Shown here: piece by piece, positions 41,601 to 50,032 of the stretch
Layout: the number at the start of each line of letters is the position of its first letter
Numbering within the stretch: position 1 is the stretch's first letter
DNA from: Butyricicoccus sp.
GTDB lineage: Bacteria > Bacillota > Clostridia > Oscillospirales > Butyricicoccaceae
Direction of reading: 5' to 3'
DNA length: 64,000 nucleotides
NCBI GenBank assembly: GCA_020025885.1
Contig: JAHHRJ010000002.1
Span: forward strand, 24,546 to 88,545
Notes under the pieces: generated by a model
What the model was told of the DNA's origin: nothing
The model's input: only the letters and a program-made list of their open reading frames with translations
The model's database searches: none
Made by a program: the position numbers and the translations under genes

Positions 41601-42563
41601 TATACCTCCGCAGATACCAAGGAATGGACGCTGTTTGACAAGACCACTACGGTGGAAAACTATGTGGACGTTCACCCCGGTTATGCACGCGTGACCTTTG
41701 ACGCATATGACCTGCCGCAGGGCACAAATTATGTGAAGATTGTATTCCCGGAGTACAAGGGCGTACAGTATCAGCTGAGAAGCGGCAAAACGGAGAATGT
41801 GCTGAACACGGACGTACAGCTGGCCAAGGTTACCTTCCTGCAGGATAAGAATGCATCCGACGAGAAGGTGCCCGGCTTTGATGTGGCAGTCAACGGCACA
41901 CAGGCAGAAAACAGCGGCGCAGGCAGCTATCATCCCATGGATAAGGTGACCCTGAATGCTGGCGAACGGAATGGTTATCAGTTTACCGGTTGGAAGGTGA
42001 TCGAGGGCAATGTGGTTTTGGATGATGCCAAGCAGCCCGTTGCACACTTTACGATGCCTAACGAGAAGGTTGTTGTTGAGGCAACCTGGACCGCAATTCC
42101 CTACACGGTAAAGGTTACAGACAGCCAGGCAAAGGATACCGGCGCAGGCCAGTATACCGTAGAGGATACAGTTACGATCCGTGCAGGTCAGCGCGAAGGC
42201 TATACGTTCAATGGCTGGAAGGTAACGGAAGGCAAGCTGACTCTGGATCAGGCAGACAAGTCTGAAATTACGTTTAAGATGCCGGCGGAGAATGTAACGG
42301 TCCAGGCACTGTGGAAAAAGAATGTGCCGACCCCGCAGTCTACCGAGAAACCGGAGAACAACGTAAAACCCACCACGGCACCCGCACAAAAACCGAACAA
42401 TAATACAACACCGACCAAGCCCAATGCAGCAAAGCCTGCAGCAGCCGCTTCCCCAAAAACGGGAGACAATACCAATATGGCAGCGTGGCTGACAGCAATG
42501 GTGTTAGCAGCAGGTGGCGTTGGAGTAGTTGTTTCCAAAAAGCGTCGTACCCATAATAAGTAA
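38688..42563 (+). CDS. Cell-wall-anchored GH16 endo-beta-glycosidase
   Basis: A secreted 1291-residue protein. Signal peptide (about 1-27), two related discoidin-like modules (about 30-225 and 245-445, sharing YLQYDFG/YLEYDFG and ARYIRI), a third (about 450-590), then GH16 at about 596-845 with the catalytic motif DEIDILEYLG: nucleophile E719 and acid/base E724. A beta-rich module of unknown type follows (850-1050), then two divergent InlB-type repeats with YQFTGWKV and YTFNGWKV, a Pro/Thr/Asn spacer and the sorting signal SPKTGD (1255) plus membrane helix and basic tail. GH16 acts on beta-1,3/1,4-glucans or galactans including mucin O-glycans; the substrate cannot be fixed. Confidence 0.92.
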   Translation: MQKSFAHKCLSTLLASALLVGIVHPCLVHAEGNTGPENLLAGKVPTSNVEITNPGAATDGSKEHSDQDGHNTMIAAGEENQSKPNNGFNDWKDVYLQYDFGEERAVQQVDIYRNTYPGAVSAFKNVKVELSNDENFTDSTVLFDTQDVRETDAAKTERDVEAAAVDCLTLGAKGQVQSVVAKAPVNARYIRIYQRGHYVTNTPDTWNGMSNSARFNEIEVYAEAKAGTDVTPDPQPEPKPDQEMVDANILIGKNPTTNSETPVSGGGDSTASGIVIENASYATDGEIGNADADRNDHSNTKIVAGTEKDGKPDKGWNEWQDVYLEYDFGKVQNVKKVNLYRNTYDHAMSTFKNVKVELSENEDFTNSVVIFGGEHGQDVKETKGKPQEITPEAPVKARYIRIWQRGHYIRNVSGNWEGMSNGVLFNEIEVIASVPKSEVPTPPPASEAKNIALNKLPYVRGLTPTNIEAITDGKVDNNYAVHNSKGERWLQFEYKNRYSIKKINFKLEEGQYKSVKVSVCNGPTSDGKVVWSKQDWTQDSNMVSIDLGRGENGKCVRFTVNKANDQPAKYSEIEIWATGNSYDESKPEYVAPASKYDTLVWSDEFEGDTLDTSKWQIIDGMANHGAIYNKQAVSVKDGCLALNSKNYGTTEELIKAVGWDQYQQQKLARHVTWSSGRVESKNKFSFQFGRVAVRAKPNDSQGIWPAIWMLCQDETGHDEIDILEYLGQKSWEAWTTNHFGILGKDKDSHGVPNEYYEAWCQDFHVFEVEWDPNMITFYIDGNKVHSTNKGKDELDGMHTRPMFMILETQVGDGWVGEVDYARQDTKQDSDFLIDWVRVYQQKDQPIARFDDLTNIHSGPVNDPYLTAPVFASEGLQEIHHSEDPNTPVWQDKDNFFYGGQPRVETDRVAVSENATGEQALIYRVAQAKDVHLTTYYQTLSDGNVWKPKEKRHDGTSIRTSLKGGAKLDFKIYTSADTKEWTLFDKTTTVENYVDVHPGYARVTFDAYDLPQGTNYVKIVFPEYKGVQYQLRSGKTENVLNTDVQLAKVTFLQDKNASDEKVPGFDVAVNGTQAENSGAGSYHPMDKVTLNAGERNGYQFTGWKVIEGNVVLDDAKQPVAHFTMPNEKVVVEATWTAIPYTVKVTDSQAKDTGAGQYTVEDTVTIRAGQREGYTFNGWKVTEGKLTLDQADKSEITFKMPAENVTVQALWKKNVPTPQSTEKPENNVKPTTAPAQKPNNNTTPTKPNAAKPAAAASPKTGDNTNMAAWLTAMVLAAGGVGVVVSKKRRTHNK

Positions 42564-42593
42564 TCTGTAACGAGCAAAGTCGTTTAGGCAGCT

Positions 42594-42656
42594 GCGCCCC
42601 GGATCAGGTTCTGCATACAGAGAGAATTCTGTTGCAGAGCCGCCGGGGCGTTTTTT
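42594..42656 (+). terminator. GH16 gene terminator
   Basis: CGCCCCGG/CCGGGGCG stem with a second hairpin in the loop, followed by TTTTTT. Confidence 0.75.
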
Positions 42657-42682
42657 ATTGGACGGCTTTTCTATGCCTCATA

Positions 42683-42719
42683 GAAAAAGCCATCTGTTTC
42701 CGGTAAGAAACAGATGGCT
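42683..42719 (-). terminator. MATE gene terminator
   Basis: AGCCATCTGTTTC stem with its complement; on the minus strand it runs into TTTTTCT. Confidence 0.75.
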
Positions 42720-42783
42720 GAGAATAAAATAAATCCTATGGTACCGCGCAGCAAGATGCGCTTTTATGGGATTTGAAACTGTG

Positions 42784-44133
42784 TTACACCGTTTTGATGC
42801 TGCGCCAGCGGCCTTTCTTCCAGCGGATGATAAAAATGATTGCGCGCAGATTTTCGTCCAGCATAAAAGCCAGCCAAATACCCACAAGGCCCAGCCCCAA
42901 ATGGATGCCTAAAAGGTAAGCAACGCCTACGCCGATGATCCATTGGCTGCAAATGCCAATCGTTACAGGAAATGCTACATCGCCCACGGCCTGCAGGTTG
43001 CGCACCAAGACAATGTTAAAGCAACGTCCCAGCTCCAAAAGAACATCGACCAAAAGCACCTGCTGGCCCAATGCAATTACCTGGGGGTCGCTGCTGAACA
43101 GCCCAAATAGGGGCCGAGCAAAAACAGCCAGCAATACCGCCAGGCTCATCGAAATAGGCGTAAATATTTTCAATACCCGCCAGTTTTGTTTTTCGGCCTG
43201 GTCAAAGTCTCGTGCGCCGATGCAGTAGCCAATAATAATAGCAGCTGCCTGGCTTACTGCGCTGATGAGCATATAGCAAACCTGCGCAAACATGGTGGTG
43301 TACATACGGGTCGTTACCGCATAGGTACCCATCATATTTACAAAAATCAGGCTGATAGACTGGGAGAGGTTATAGGAAAGGCCTTCGCCGCCGGAGGGCA
43401 GACCAATCCGCAAAAATCGGCTTAACACATCTTTGGGCAAAGGGCTGAGATACTTACGGCTGATGCATGCCCCCGGAATCGTGTGGAAAAAGGCGAGCAT
43501 CATCAAAAGCATACCTGCCGTACGGCAGATGCTGGTAGAAACCGCAGCACCTGCAGCACCCAGCCGCGGGAACGGTCCAATGCCATAGATGAAAGCGGCA
43601 TTGCCCAAAATATTGATCATGTTGATCAGGCCTGTGCTGCACATAATAACCAACATCTTAGCATGTGCACGCAAAAATGCGCTGAAGGTGAGCATCATCG
43701 CCTGACAAGGCAAGCTCAGCGCGGTGATAATCAAGTAGCTTTTTGCTTCGGCACGCGCTTCAAACGGTACTTGCATCAGCCCAAACAGAAAATCAGAACT
43801 CATTAGCAGCCCGGCGGTAAGTACAATGCTAATCAATAGATTCAGCCCGACGGCCAGCGTGTAGATTTGTTCTACTTTTTTGGTTTCCTTTGCACCCAGA
43901 TATTGGCTTAACATAATGGTAGCTGCAAGACAAATCATATTAAAGCTTAAAATCAGTGTAGTCATGATCTGGTTTGCGTTGCCCACAGCTGCAACAGCGG
44001 TGTCGTTATACTGGCTGAGCATAATCTGGTCGATGTTGCCTACAAGCATCTGCAGCAACAATTCGATAAAAACAGGCCAGGTCATCTGAAACAGCGAAAA
44101 CTGCCGCCCGGCCACGGTAATGCGATGATTCAC
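42784..44133 (-). CDS. MATE-family efflux transporter
   Basis: A 449-residue membrane protein with about 12 helices in two related halves. The N-terminus has QMTWPVFIELLLQMLVGNID and MLSQYNDTAVAAVGNANQI, the MATE family pattern. These export cationic drugs or metabolites in exchange for Na+ or H+. Substrate not determinable. It reads leftward, like the FAD reductase gene behind it, but a hairpin separates the two. Confidence 0.92.
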   Translation of the reverse strand: MNHRITVAGRQFSLFQMTWPVFIELLLQMLVGNIDQIMLSQYNDTAVAAVGNANQIMTTLILSFNMICLAATIMLSQYLGAKETKKVEQIYTLAVGLNLLISIVLTAGLLMSSDFLFGLMQVPFEARAEAKSYLIITALSLPCQAMMLTFSAFLRAHAKMLVIMCSTGLINMINILGNAAFIYGIGPFPRLGAAGAAVSTSICRTAGMLLMMLAFFHTIPGACISRKYLSPLPKDVLSRFLRIGLPSGGEGLSYNLSQSISLIFVNMMGTYAVTTRMYTTMFAQVCYMLISAVSQAAAIIIGYCIGARDFDQAEKQNWRVLKIFTPISMSLAVLLAVFARPLFGLFSSDPQVIALGQQVLLVDVLLELGRCFNIVLVRNLQAVGDVAFPVTIGICSQWIIGVGVAYLLGIHLGLGLVGIWLAFMLDENLRAIIFIIRWKKGRWRSIKTV

Positions 44134-44261
44134 GGTAAGATCCCCTTTATTTTGTAGAAATGCTCAAAAAGTATAACATAAGTATAGACAAAATAACAGA
44201 TGCAAGGAAACGGCTTTCTCCCATAAAATATTCTTTCGGGCGGAAACGCTGCCTGTCAAAA

Positions 44262-44309
44262 AACGCCTGTGCCATAGTTGAAATCAACCATAGCACAGGC
44301 GCGTTTATT
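44262..44309 (-). terminator. Terminator of flavoprotein gene
   Basis: Long imperfect stem of about 16 bp with AAAT loop. On the minus strand it is followed by TTTTTT. Confidence 0.75.
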
Positions 44310-44332
44310 TGAGGAAAAATGTTTTGCTTATT

Positions 44333-46264
44333 TTACTTTGCAGCGGAAACAGTCTGGCCTGCGATGCGGCCAGTATACATAGCATTCAGCAAGCCAGCAA
44401 CGCCGGTACCACCGGTGACCTCACCGGCAGCGAACAAACCTTCGATGGGTTCGTTATCCTGGCCCAGCACACGAGCTGCCTCGTCAATGAGGATGCCGCC
44501 CTTGGTGATGTGCGCAGCAGGCTTACGCAGCGTTGCGTAGTAAGGACCTTCCTTGATTTCGGGAGTGCCATCGGTGTTGCCGGTGTCGCCGCCAAAGAAG
44601 GTGCGGCCAAATGCTTCGTCTACACCTGTCTGACATGCAGTGTTAAAATCAGCAACCGTCTTTTCAAAAACGGCAGGATCAACGCCCATCTTCTCAGCCA
44701 GTTCTTCCAGGGTATCAGCCTTGATTGCCTTACCGTCGTCCAGCAGCTTCTGTGCAGATACGCCCATGATGTTCAGTCCATTCTCGTCTACACCGTTGTT
44801 GCTTTCGCAGCTGATCAGGTAATACGCGGAGTCAGGCTGCGCCATGATAGCGCGGGTCAGGGTGTCGCGGTCGGAAGTTTCGTCGACAAAACGGACGCCC
44901 TCTTTATTGATATACAGGCCGGTAGTCGTGCCGATGACAGTCTTGGTGTTGCCGTCAACAGGGTCTGCAATCGGCAGAATCTGCAAATGGCCCATATCAT
45001 ACAGCTGCGCATTGACCTGCTCAGCCATAACGATGCCGTCGCCAACCATAGCAGGATCATTGGTGTTGCACAGATTCTCCAGGCCGTCCCAACGGCCGTC
45101 GCTGTATTTCTGCAGCATTTCAGTATTTGCAGCAAAACCACCGGTAGCCAGGATAACACCCTTGTTTGCATGCAGGGTATAAGGCTGACCAGCATTGGAA
45201 ACTGCCTTAACGCCTACCACGCGGTCGCCCTCGGTAATCAGCTCCTGACCGCGGACTTCCTTGATGATTTCCACATCCAGGCCTTTGTCCTTGATGTGAT
45301 TTTCCATGGTTTCGATATAGCCGTTGCCACCCTTGTGCTTGGTGGAAGAATACCAGCGGGGCCAGTTGTCGCCAACGATAACCTGGCCGTTATCCGTCCA
45401 AGGGAAGCCCATGTCGCTCAGCCAGGGCAGCAGATCGCTGGAGCCTGCGACCATCTCGTACAGACGCTCCGGGATAGCAGATTCGCCAAAGCGGAAGTAG
45501 AACTGCAGTGCAGTAAACTCCACAGAATCATACAGGTCGGTGCGGCCTTCCTTCTTGTAGGCCTCCATATCTGCTGCGACTTTCTTCTGCCACTCCTGAA
45601 CCAGAGGTTCATCGGTAGGCTTTTTGATGATGTCTTCAATAACAGCCATCTGAGATTCGGTCATGGGGTAGTGGCTGGCCTTTTCCGGATTAACAATAGC
45701 AGTAGCGCCGGCAGTACGCACGGTGTTGCCGCCCAGGTAAGCATTGCGCTCGATCAAAATGACAGAACTGCCGTTCTGGCTGGCTTCGATTGCAGCAGAC
45801 AGACCTGCACCGCCGCCGCCCAGAATAACGACGTCAGCAGTCTTTTCCACAGGCTCGGTGTTGACTTCCTTGTTGACAGGAACAGCCTTCAGAGCCTCTG
45901 CATCGCCGCCGGCCTGCTCCACACAAGCTGCAACGGCACCCAGAATAGCCTTGGAAGTAAAGGTTGCGCCAGATACCATATCCACGCCCAGAGACTGGTA
46001 CTTTACGATATCGGCAGGAATGTTTTTGATTGCAGGATCAGACAGACCTTCCGTCTCGCTGTGGGAAAGGACCTCAACAGACTCGATGCTGTCTTCGGTG
46101 AATGCAACGGATACGGTCACGTCGCCATTCATGCCCTTTTCGGAAGCCTCATAGGTGCCGGCCTTATAACTCAGGCCTGCGCCGCTGTTAGCTGCGGAGT
46201 TTCCGCAAGCAGTCAGCGATACCATCATCGCTGCCGCCAAGAGAAACGCTACTACTCTTTTCAT
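44333..46264 (-). CDS. Extracytoplasmic flavinylated FMN/FAD reductase lipoprotein
   Basis: A 643-residue lipoprotein: signal peptide with lipobox LTAC (Cys20). Residues about 35-120 form an FMN-binding domain with the flavinylation motif SGAT (Thr101), where ApbE attaches FMN covalently. From about 143 comes a FAD-binding fumarate-reductase/succinate-dehydrogenase-type domain (VVILGGGGAGLSAAIEAS). Such exported flavoenzymes use small electron acceptors (fumarate-, urocanate- or cinnamate-like) as part of extracellular electron transfer in gut Firmicutes. The acceptor is unknown and apbE is not in the window. A MerR regulator precedes it in the same direction. Confidence 0.9.
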   Translation of the reverse strand: MKRVVAFLLAAAMMVSLTACGNSAANSGAGLSYKAGTYEASEKGMNGDVTVSVAFTEDSIESVEVLSHSETEGLSDPAIKNIPADIVKYQSLGVDMVSGATFTSKAILGAVAACVEQAGGDAEALKAVPVNKEVNTEPVEKTADVVILGGGGAGLSAAIEASQNGSSVILIERNAYLGGNTVRTAGATAIVNPEKASHYPMTESQMAVIEDIIKKPTDEPLVQEWQKKVAADMEAYKKEGRTDLYDSVEFTALQFYFRFGESAIPERLYEMVAGSSDLLPWLSDMGFPWTDNGQVIVGDNWPRWYSSTKHKGGNGYIETMENHIKDKGLDVEIIKEVRGQELITEGDRVVGVKAVSNAGQPYTLHANKGVILATGGFAANTEMLQKYSDGRWDGLENLCNTNDPAMVGDGIVMAEQVNAQLYDMGHLQILPIADPVDGNTKTVIGTTTGLYINKEGVRFVDETSDRDTLTRAIMAQPDSAYYLISCESNNGVDENGLNIMGVSAQKLLDDGKAIKADTLEELAEKMGVDPAVFEKTVADFNTACQTGVDEAFGRTFFGGDTGNTDGTPEIKEGPYYATLRKPAAHITKGGILIDEAARVLGQDNEPIEGLFAAGEVTGGTGVAGLLNAMYTGRIAGQTVSAAK

Positions 46265-46389
46265 GGTTTTCCTCCTACGGATTGTTTTTTTTGTAGCAAA
46301 CTTGCCGTTCAGGAGTATAAACCTCGTAGCAGCACCGAGGTCAAGCGTTAAAACAAAAATTTGTCAAAAATTGTTGAATTACGTCGCAA

Positions 46390-47211
46390 TCAGGCAATCG
46401 GCAGCAGGAGAATATAATAATCCAGCTGCTCCTCAGCTTGAATGGTACAAATCTTATAGCCGATCACGTCATCAATCAAATGGAACTGGTGCGCCTTTAA
46501 GTAGGCCAGCCCCGGCTGGATCGACTTATAAAAGCTGGCGATAGATTCCTGCGCTTTGGCAATGCGCAAAACGCCCTGCACATAGGTGCGGCTGGGTGCA
46601 GTCTCGGTAAAATCCGGGTGCAAATATTCCTTTGGCAGGTGCTTTCGAAAACAGAGATAGCCGAAATCAACTGGGGCATTCTCATGGATAGCGTGCAAAG
46701 GCATCCGACAGCCATAGTGTGAAAAGGGAACCAGCTTAGACCACTGACGCACCAGCTTTTTGTACTCCGGACGCTGGTGCAGCTCTTTGTTTTGGCAGTT
46801 AAAGAAACAAAGCTCCGGCAGTGTGATTACCTGAAACTGGTCTGTGCTGCGTGTTACGTAAGAAAGATCTGTGAGTTGTTCTTTCATCAGGCCCAACAGC
46901 TTTTGTTCCTGCTGGATTTTTTGTTCCTTTTCATCGATGACATGGCGGAACTCCTGCAACAGACTTTCCACGCTTTGCTGTTTGATTAGATCCTGTATCT
47001 TTTCCAAAGACAAACCGTAACTGCGATATTGCCGCACCATTAAAATCACGCATAAATCTCGAAACGTGAAAGAGCGATATTGATTATCGGGGTTTTTGAT
47101 GCTAGTGATCAGCCCCTTTTTTTCGTAAAGGCGCAAAGTGGATTCATTGATGTCCAGTGTTTTACAGACTGTGCCCACCGAATAAATCAGTCGTTCCTGT
47201 GCTTCCAACAA
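46390..47211 (-). CDS. MerR-family transcriptional regulator
   Basis: A 273-residue regulator. The N-terminal MerR winged helix (YSVGTVCKTLDINESTLRLYEKKGL) and a following dimerisation helix (about 80-125) are clear; the remaining 150 residues look like a GyrI/effector-type ligand-binding domain (YGCRMPLHAI, IGYKICTIQAEEQLDYYILLLPIA). It starts at one of two tandem TTG codons (47211 or 47208) after AAGGAGG. It lies 125 bp upstream of the flavoprotein gene, which it probably controls. Confidence 0.85.
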   Translation of the reverse strand: MLEAQERLIYSVGTVCKTLDINESTLRLYEKKGLITSIKNPDNQYRSFTFRDLCVILMVRQYRSYGLSLEKIQDLIKQQSVESLLQEFRHVIDEKEQKIQQEQKLLGLMKEQLTDLSYVTRSTDQFQVITLPELCFFNCQNKELHQRPEYKKLVRQWSKLVPFSHYGCRMPLHAIHENAPVDFGYLCFRKHLPKEYLHPDFTETAPSRTYVQGVLRIAKAQESIASFYKSIQPGLAYLKAHQFHLIDDVIGYKICTIQAEEQLDYYILLLPIA

Positions 47212-47572
47212 AAATACCTCCTTTTATGGGGTTGCAGAAAATCGACAAATACTATGATTGATTACAATTATACCTTTTTTGTCCAAAAGAGAAAAGGCAA
47301 TGCATACCAAGCCGTGTTTACAGGCAGCTGGTATGTTTTCCGATATCTTTGTAAATCAATCTGCACAAATTATTTCATAGATCCTGAAAGAAAAACAGGC
47401 GATGGCGGTTCATTCTGATACAGAACTGCGGTTGCTTTGCACTTGTATTGCTTGAGAAAACGACTTGCTATTAGAAAGTTCCTTTTGTGTCGGCATCTTG
47501 TAGCACCAAGAATTAGATGTGCAATCACCAGAATCGGGAAACCTATGGACACGGAACAGAGGAAACACTTTT

Positions 47573-47965
47573 TCAAACGCTGTGAACAGATAAAATGCGA
47601 AACAATGAACTTACGTTGTGACACCTGTTTCCAGTGGTGCTGTGGAAGTTGTTGCAACGACGGCAAATGGCCTGAAAGCACGTAAGCTGCTGCTGATCCA
47701 GAAGGCAGGCTTTGTTTTGGCTGACGATATCACCATGAAAACGAACTGCCCAATCATATGCGCATCGTGGGGGAGAACCGTGTACAGATTGCAAGTGATT
47801 TTTAATGTCATGAATTAGGCTGCGTTGAGTTTCAGATTGTTTCTGCAATGCCTGATAGTAAGCCAAATCCCGCTTTACGCGGGGTTGGAGCTTATCCATC
47901 CTTTCATCTGACAGAAATGGCATAGAGACCTGCGGATTCTGCAGCTGGTGTAATGTGTATGCCAA
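47573..47965 (-). pseudogene. Fragment of AgrC-like (GHKL) sensor histidine kinase
   Basis: The open frame contains AYYQALQKQSETQRSLIHDI followed by KNHLQ, matching the dimerisation helix and H-box of AgrC/LytS-type quorum-sensing kinases. Neither the N-terminal membrane part nor the ATP-binding domain is seen around it, and the frame degenerates right after the H-box. I read it as a decayed gene remnant in the roughly 860 bp between the MerR gene and tRNA-Leu. The other frames there, including 47437-47685 on the plus strand, look non-coding. Confidence 0.5.
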
Positions 47966-48072
47966 TAATATTGGCCGTTAGTTGGTTGTGCAGTGTGGAT
48001 TTACTGGATCGATGGGAAGGTCCATGAATGAAAAAAGCTATGAACCAATACCTTGGTTCATAGCTTTTTTGT

Positions 48073-48156
48073 TGGTGCGGGTAACAGGACTTGAACCTGC
48101 ACGGGGTTACCACTAGAGCCTAAATCTAGCGCGTCTGCCAATTCCGCCATACCCGC
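48073..48156 (-). tRNA. tRNA-Leu (anticodon TAG)
   Basis: On the minus strand an 84-nt leucine tRNA begins GCGGGTATGGCGGAATTGG and ends in TACCCGC-A-CCA with encoded CCA. The anticodon stem CTAGA/TCTAG holds the loop TTTAGGC, anticodon TAG. The T-arm GGTTCAAGTCC and a variable arm typical of class II tRNA are present. Its 3' end points away from spoIVB. Confidence 0.95.
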
Positions 48157-48287
48157 ATATTCAAAAAAAGATTGCGTCAAAACAAACTACAATCATACTA
48201 GGCTATTCTACCAAGCGAAAACGGTTTTGTCAAATGAATAATTCCTGCCCTGCTGTGAACACTATCCGGGTAAGGGAGGGCGCAGTC

Positions 48288-49502
48288 ATGAATCACAAAA
48301 AAATGAATGCAAGCCGGCCGCTGCGTATATTGGGCATGACGGCCTGTTATGTGCTGGTGGTGCTGGCGGTGGCGCTAGGCTGGGTATACAGCCAGCTGCC
48401 GGATGTAATCTTTTTGGAGCAGGGACAGACCCTTTCCTTTGTGCAGATGCCGTATATAAAGGTGCAAAAAAGCAAAGGTACACAGGATGTTTCGCGCGCT
48501 GCGCCAACGCATAGCAGTAATACCCAGCTGAGTCTGGGCGGTATTTTGCCTCTTAAAACGGTGCGAACGGTGGTTACAGATCGCCCAGTGGTACGTGTGT
48601 GCGGTACACCTTTCGGCATCAAAATGTTTTCGGAAGGTGCGCTGGTTGTTGCTTTTTCTGATATTGAAACCGAGCATGGTCGTGCTAATCCTGCTAAGGA
48701 AGCTGGGCTGAAGCTGGGCGACTGGATCATTCAGATTGGCCAGGAGCCTATTCATTCGAACAGAGATCTGTCGGCAGAGTTGCAAAAAGTAGGCGGTCTG
48801 GCAGTGACGGTCACCTACCAGCGTGACGGTGTGACGGGTACTACCCAGCTGATTCCGGCGCAGGGCACGGACGGACGCTGGAAAGCTGGAATGTGGGTGC
48901 GCGATTCCTCGGCAGGCGTCGGCACAATGACGTTCGTGGATGAAAACCAAGGTATCTTTGGCGGACTGGGCCATCCTATCAGTGATAGTGATACAGGAGA
49001 AAATATTGCACTGCGCAGCGGAGAAATCGTTCCGTGTACCATTATTGGCTACGAAAAAGGCAAGGTGGGCGATCCGGGTGAGCTGAAAGGTCAGTTTTCC
49101 AGCGGACTGTCGATTGGTACCATTCAGAAAAATAACGCGTCCGGCGTGTTTGGTACGGTTCGGCGCGCGTTTGAAGGCACATATATGCCGATTGCTTTCG
49201 CACAAGAAGTAAAGACCGGCCCGGCGGAAATTCTCACTACAATTGATGGCACCACCCCCGCCCGATACCAAGTGGAAATCGAACACGTTCAGTACAAGGC
49301 AGAAGGTGATAAACATAATCTGTTGGTGAGCGTAACAGACGCAGAACTGCTCGAAAAAACCGGTGGCATCGTACAGGGCATGTCCGGCAGTCCCATCATT
49401 CAGGATGGTAAACTGGTAGGCGCAGTTACTCATGTTCTGGTGAATGACCCTACCAAGGGCTACGGTATCTTTATTGAAAATATGCTGAATGCAGCGGAGT
49501 AA
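48288..49502 (+). CDS. spoIVB: Stage IV sporulation serine protease SpoIVB
   Basis: A 404-residue SpoIVB: N-terminal membrane anchor (about 14-33), PDZ domain (about 120-200, AKEAGLKLGDWIIQIGQEPI), and the S55 peptidase domain with the His motif GGLGHPISD and catalytic serine motif [11 protein letters not shown]. SpoIVB is secreted into the space around the forespore and triggers sigma-K processing. The longest frame starts 18 codons earlier; ATG 48288 has AGGGAGG upstream. Its last 41 codons (49380-49502) are the unit repeated six times downstream. The gene looks intact. Confidence 0.95.
   Translation: MNHKKMNASRPLRILGMTACYVLVVLAVALGWVYSQLPDVIFLEQGQTLSFVQMPYIKVQKSKGTQDVSRAAPTHSSNTQLSLGGILPLKTVRTVVTDRPVVRVCGTPFGIKMFSEGALVVAFSDIETEHGRANPAKEAGLKLGDWIIQIGQEPIHSNRDLSAELQKVGGLAVTVTYQRDGVTGTTQLIPAQGTDGRWKAGMWVRDSSAGVGTMTFVDENQGIFGGLGHPISDSDTGENIALRSGEIVPCTIIGYEKGKVGDPGELKGQFSSGLSIGTIQKNNASGVFGTVRRAFEGTYMPIAFAQEVKTGPAEILTTIDGTTPARYQVEIEHVQYKAEGDKHNLLVSVTDAELLEKTGGIVQGMSGSPIIQDGKLVGAVTHVLVNDPTKGYGIFIENMLNAAE
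49380..49502 (+). repeat. spoIVB tail repeat R0 (inside intact spoIVB)
   Basis: 123 nt from ATG-TCC (Met-Ser of GMSGSP) to TAA; the reference copy of the repeated tail. It is followed by a hairpin (49506-49538) and TATAAT at 49551-49556. Confidence 0.9.
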
Positions 49503-49505
49503 CCA

Positions 49506-49556
49506 AAAGCGGCAGAGAGTTTTCTCTGCCGCTTTTTTGCGGTTGTATGGTATAAT
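49506..49556 (+). promoter_or_regulatory. spoIVB terminator followed by cassette promoter
   Basis: Stem AAGCGGCAGAGA with complement and T-run (49506-49538), then TGGTATAAT (extended -10, TATAAT 49551-49556). Directly after it is the inverted repeat TGTTAGGTAAAT-gaaa-ATTTATCTAACA (49559-49586), one mismatch, at the expected start of the transcript. Confidence 0.7.
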
Positions 49557-49695
49557 TCTGTTAGGTAAATGAAAATTTATCTAACAATGTCCGCTGACAA
49601 CTCGCACTGGGCCAAACCGCAATCGCCAGACCATTGAGAACCGCCCGGTATCGGAAAGTATTATATATCTAAAAATTTGATAGGGAGCAAAACAT

Positions 49696-49866
49696 ATGAA
49701 TAAGAATAAATTAGCAGCATATATGTATTGGGGATTAGGTGTGATTTGTCTTTTGACAGCAACCTTAACAAGTGATACTGAAATAACGAAACACGTTATT
49801 CTACATTTGATACTATCAGTGCTGTGGTTTATTGGTGGACTCATGTATTGGAAGAGAGGAAAATAA
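49696..49866 (+). CDS. Small two-helix membrane protein (cassette 1)
   Basis: A 56-residue protein starting MNKNKLAAYMYWGLGVICLL with two hydrophobic segments (about 8-23 and 33-51) and a short polar loop DTEITKHV; the C-terminus is WKRGK. ATG 49696 has AGGGAG 8 nt upstream, so translation is likely. It is AT-rich. An identical copy is at 50433. Function unknown; small membrane proteins of this size include toxins, immunity proteins and regulators, none of which can be preferred here. Confidence 0.65.
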   Translation: MNKNKLAAYMYWGLGVICLLTATLTSDTEITKHVILHLILSVLWFIGGLMYWKRGK

Positions 49867-49918
49867 ATTCAGGTAATCTTAGCAGTTACATTGTTCCAAG
49901 AATCCCCCTGCGGATGAG

Positions 49919-50032
49919 ATGGCAAAAATCTGTGATTTGTGTCTGAGAGGGGATGAAAAGGCTCCGGGTTACTGCACTAAGAGAATTGAAAACGTAGACA
50001 TTCCTCTCTCTGCCAATTGTGTACACTCTTAA
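49919..50032 (+). CDS. Possible 37-residue cysteine-rich peptide (copy 1)
   Basis: A short frame MAKICDLCLRG...YCTKRIE...NCVHS with four cysteines, two as CDLC, reminiscent of a minimal zinc knuckle. The ribosome site is weak, so expression is doubtful. Its stop lies within the hairpin 50024-50060. Identical copy at 50656-50769. Confidence 0.25.
   Translation: MAKICDLCLRGDEKAPGYCTKRIENVDIPLSANCVHS

Noticed and set aside
38739..42389. Minus-strand open frame of 1216 codons over the GH16 gene
   Set aside because: Antisense shadow of a gene with catalytic and anchor motifs.
48073..48156. tRNA-Leu as the attachment site of the array
   Set aside because: No copy of its 3' end is found downstream; the repeated sequence is spoIVB, and the tRNA points away.
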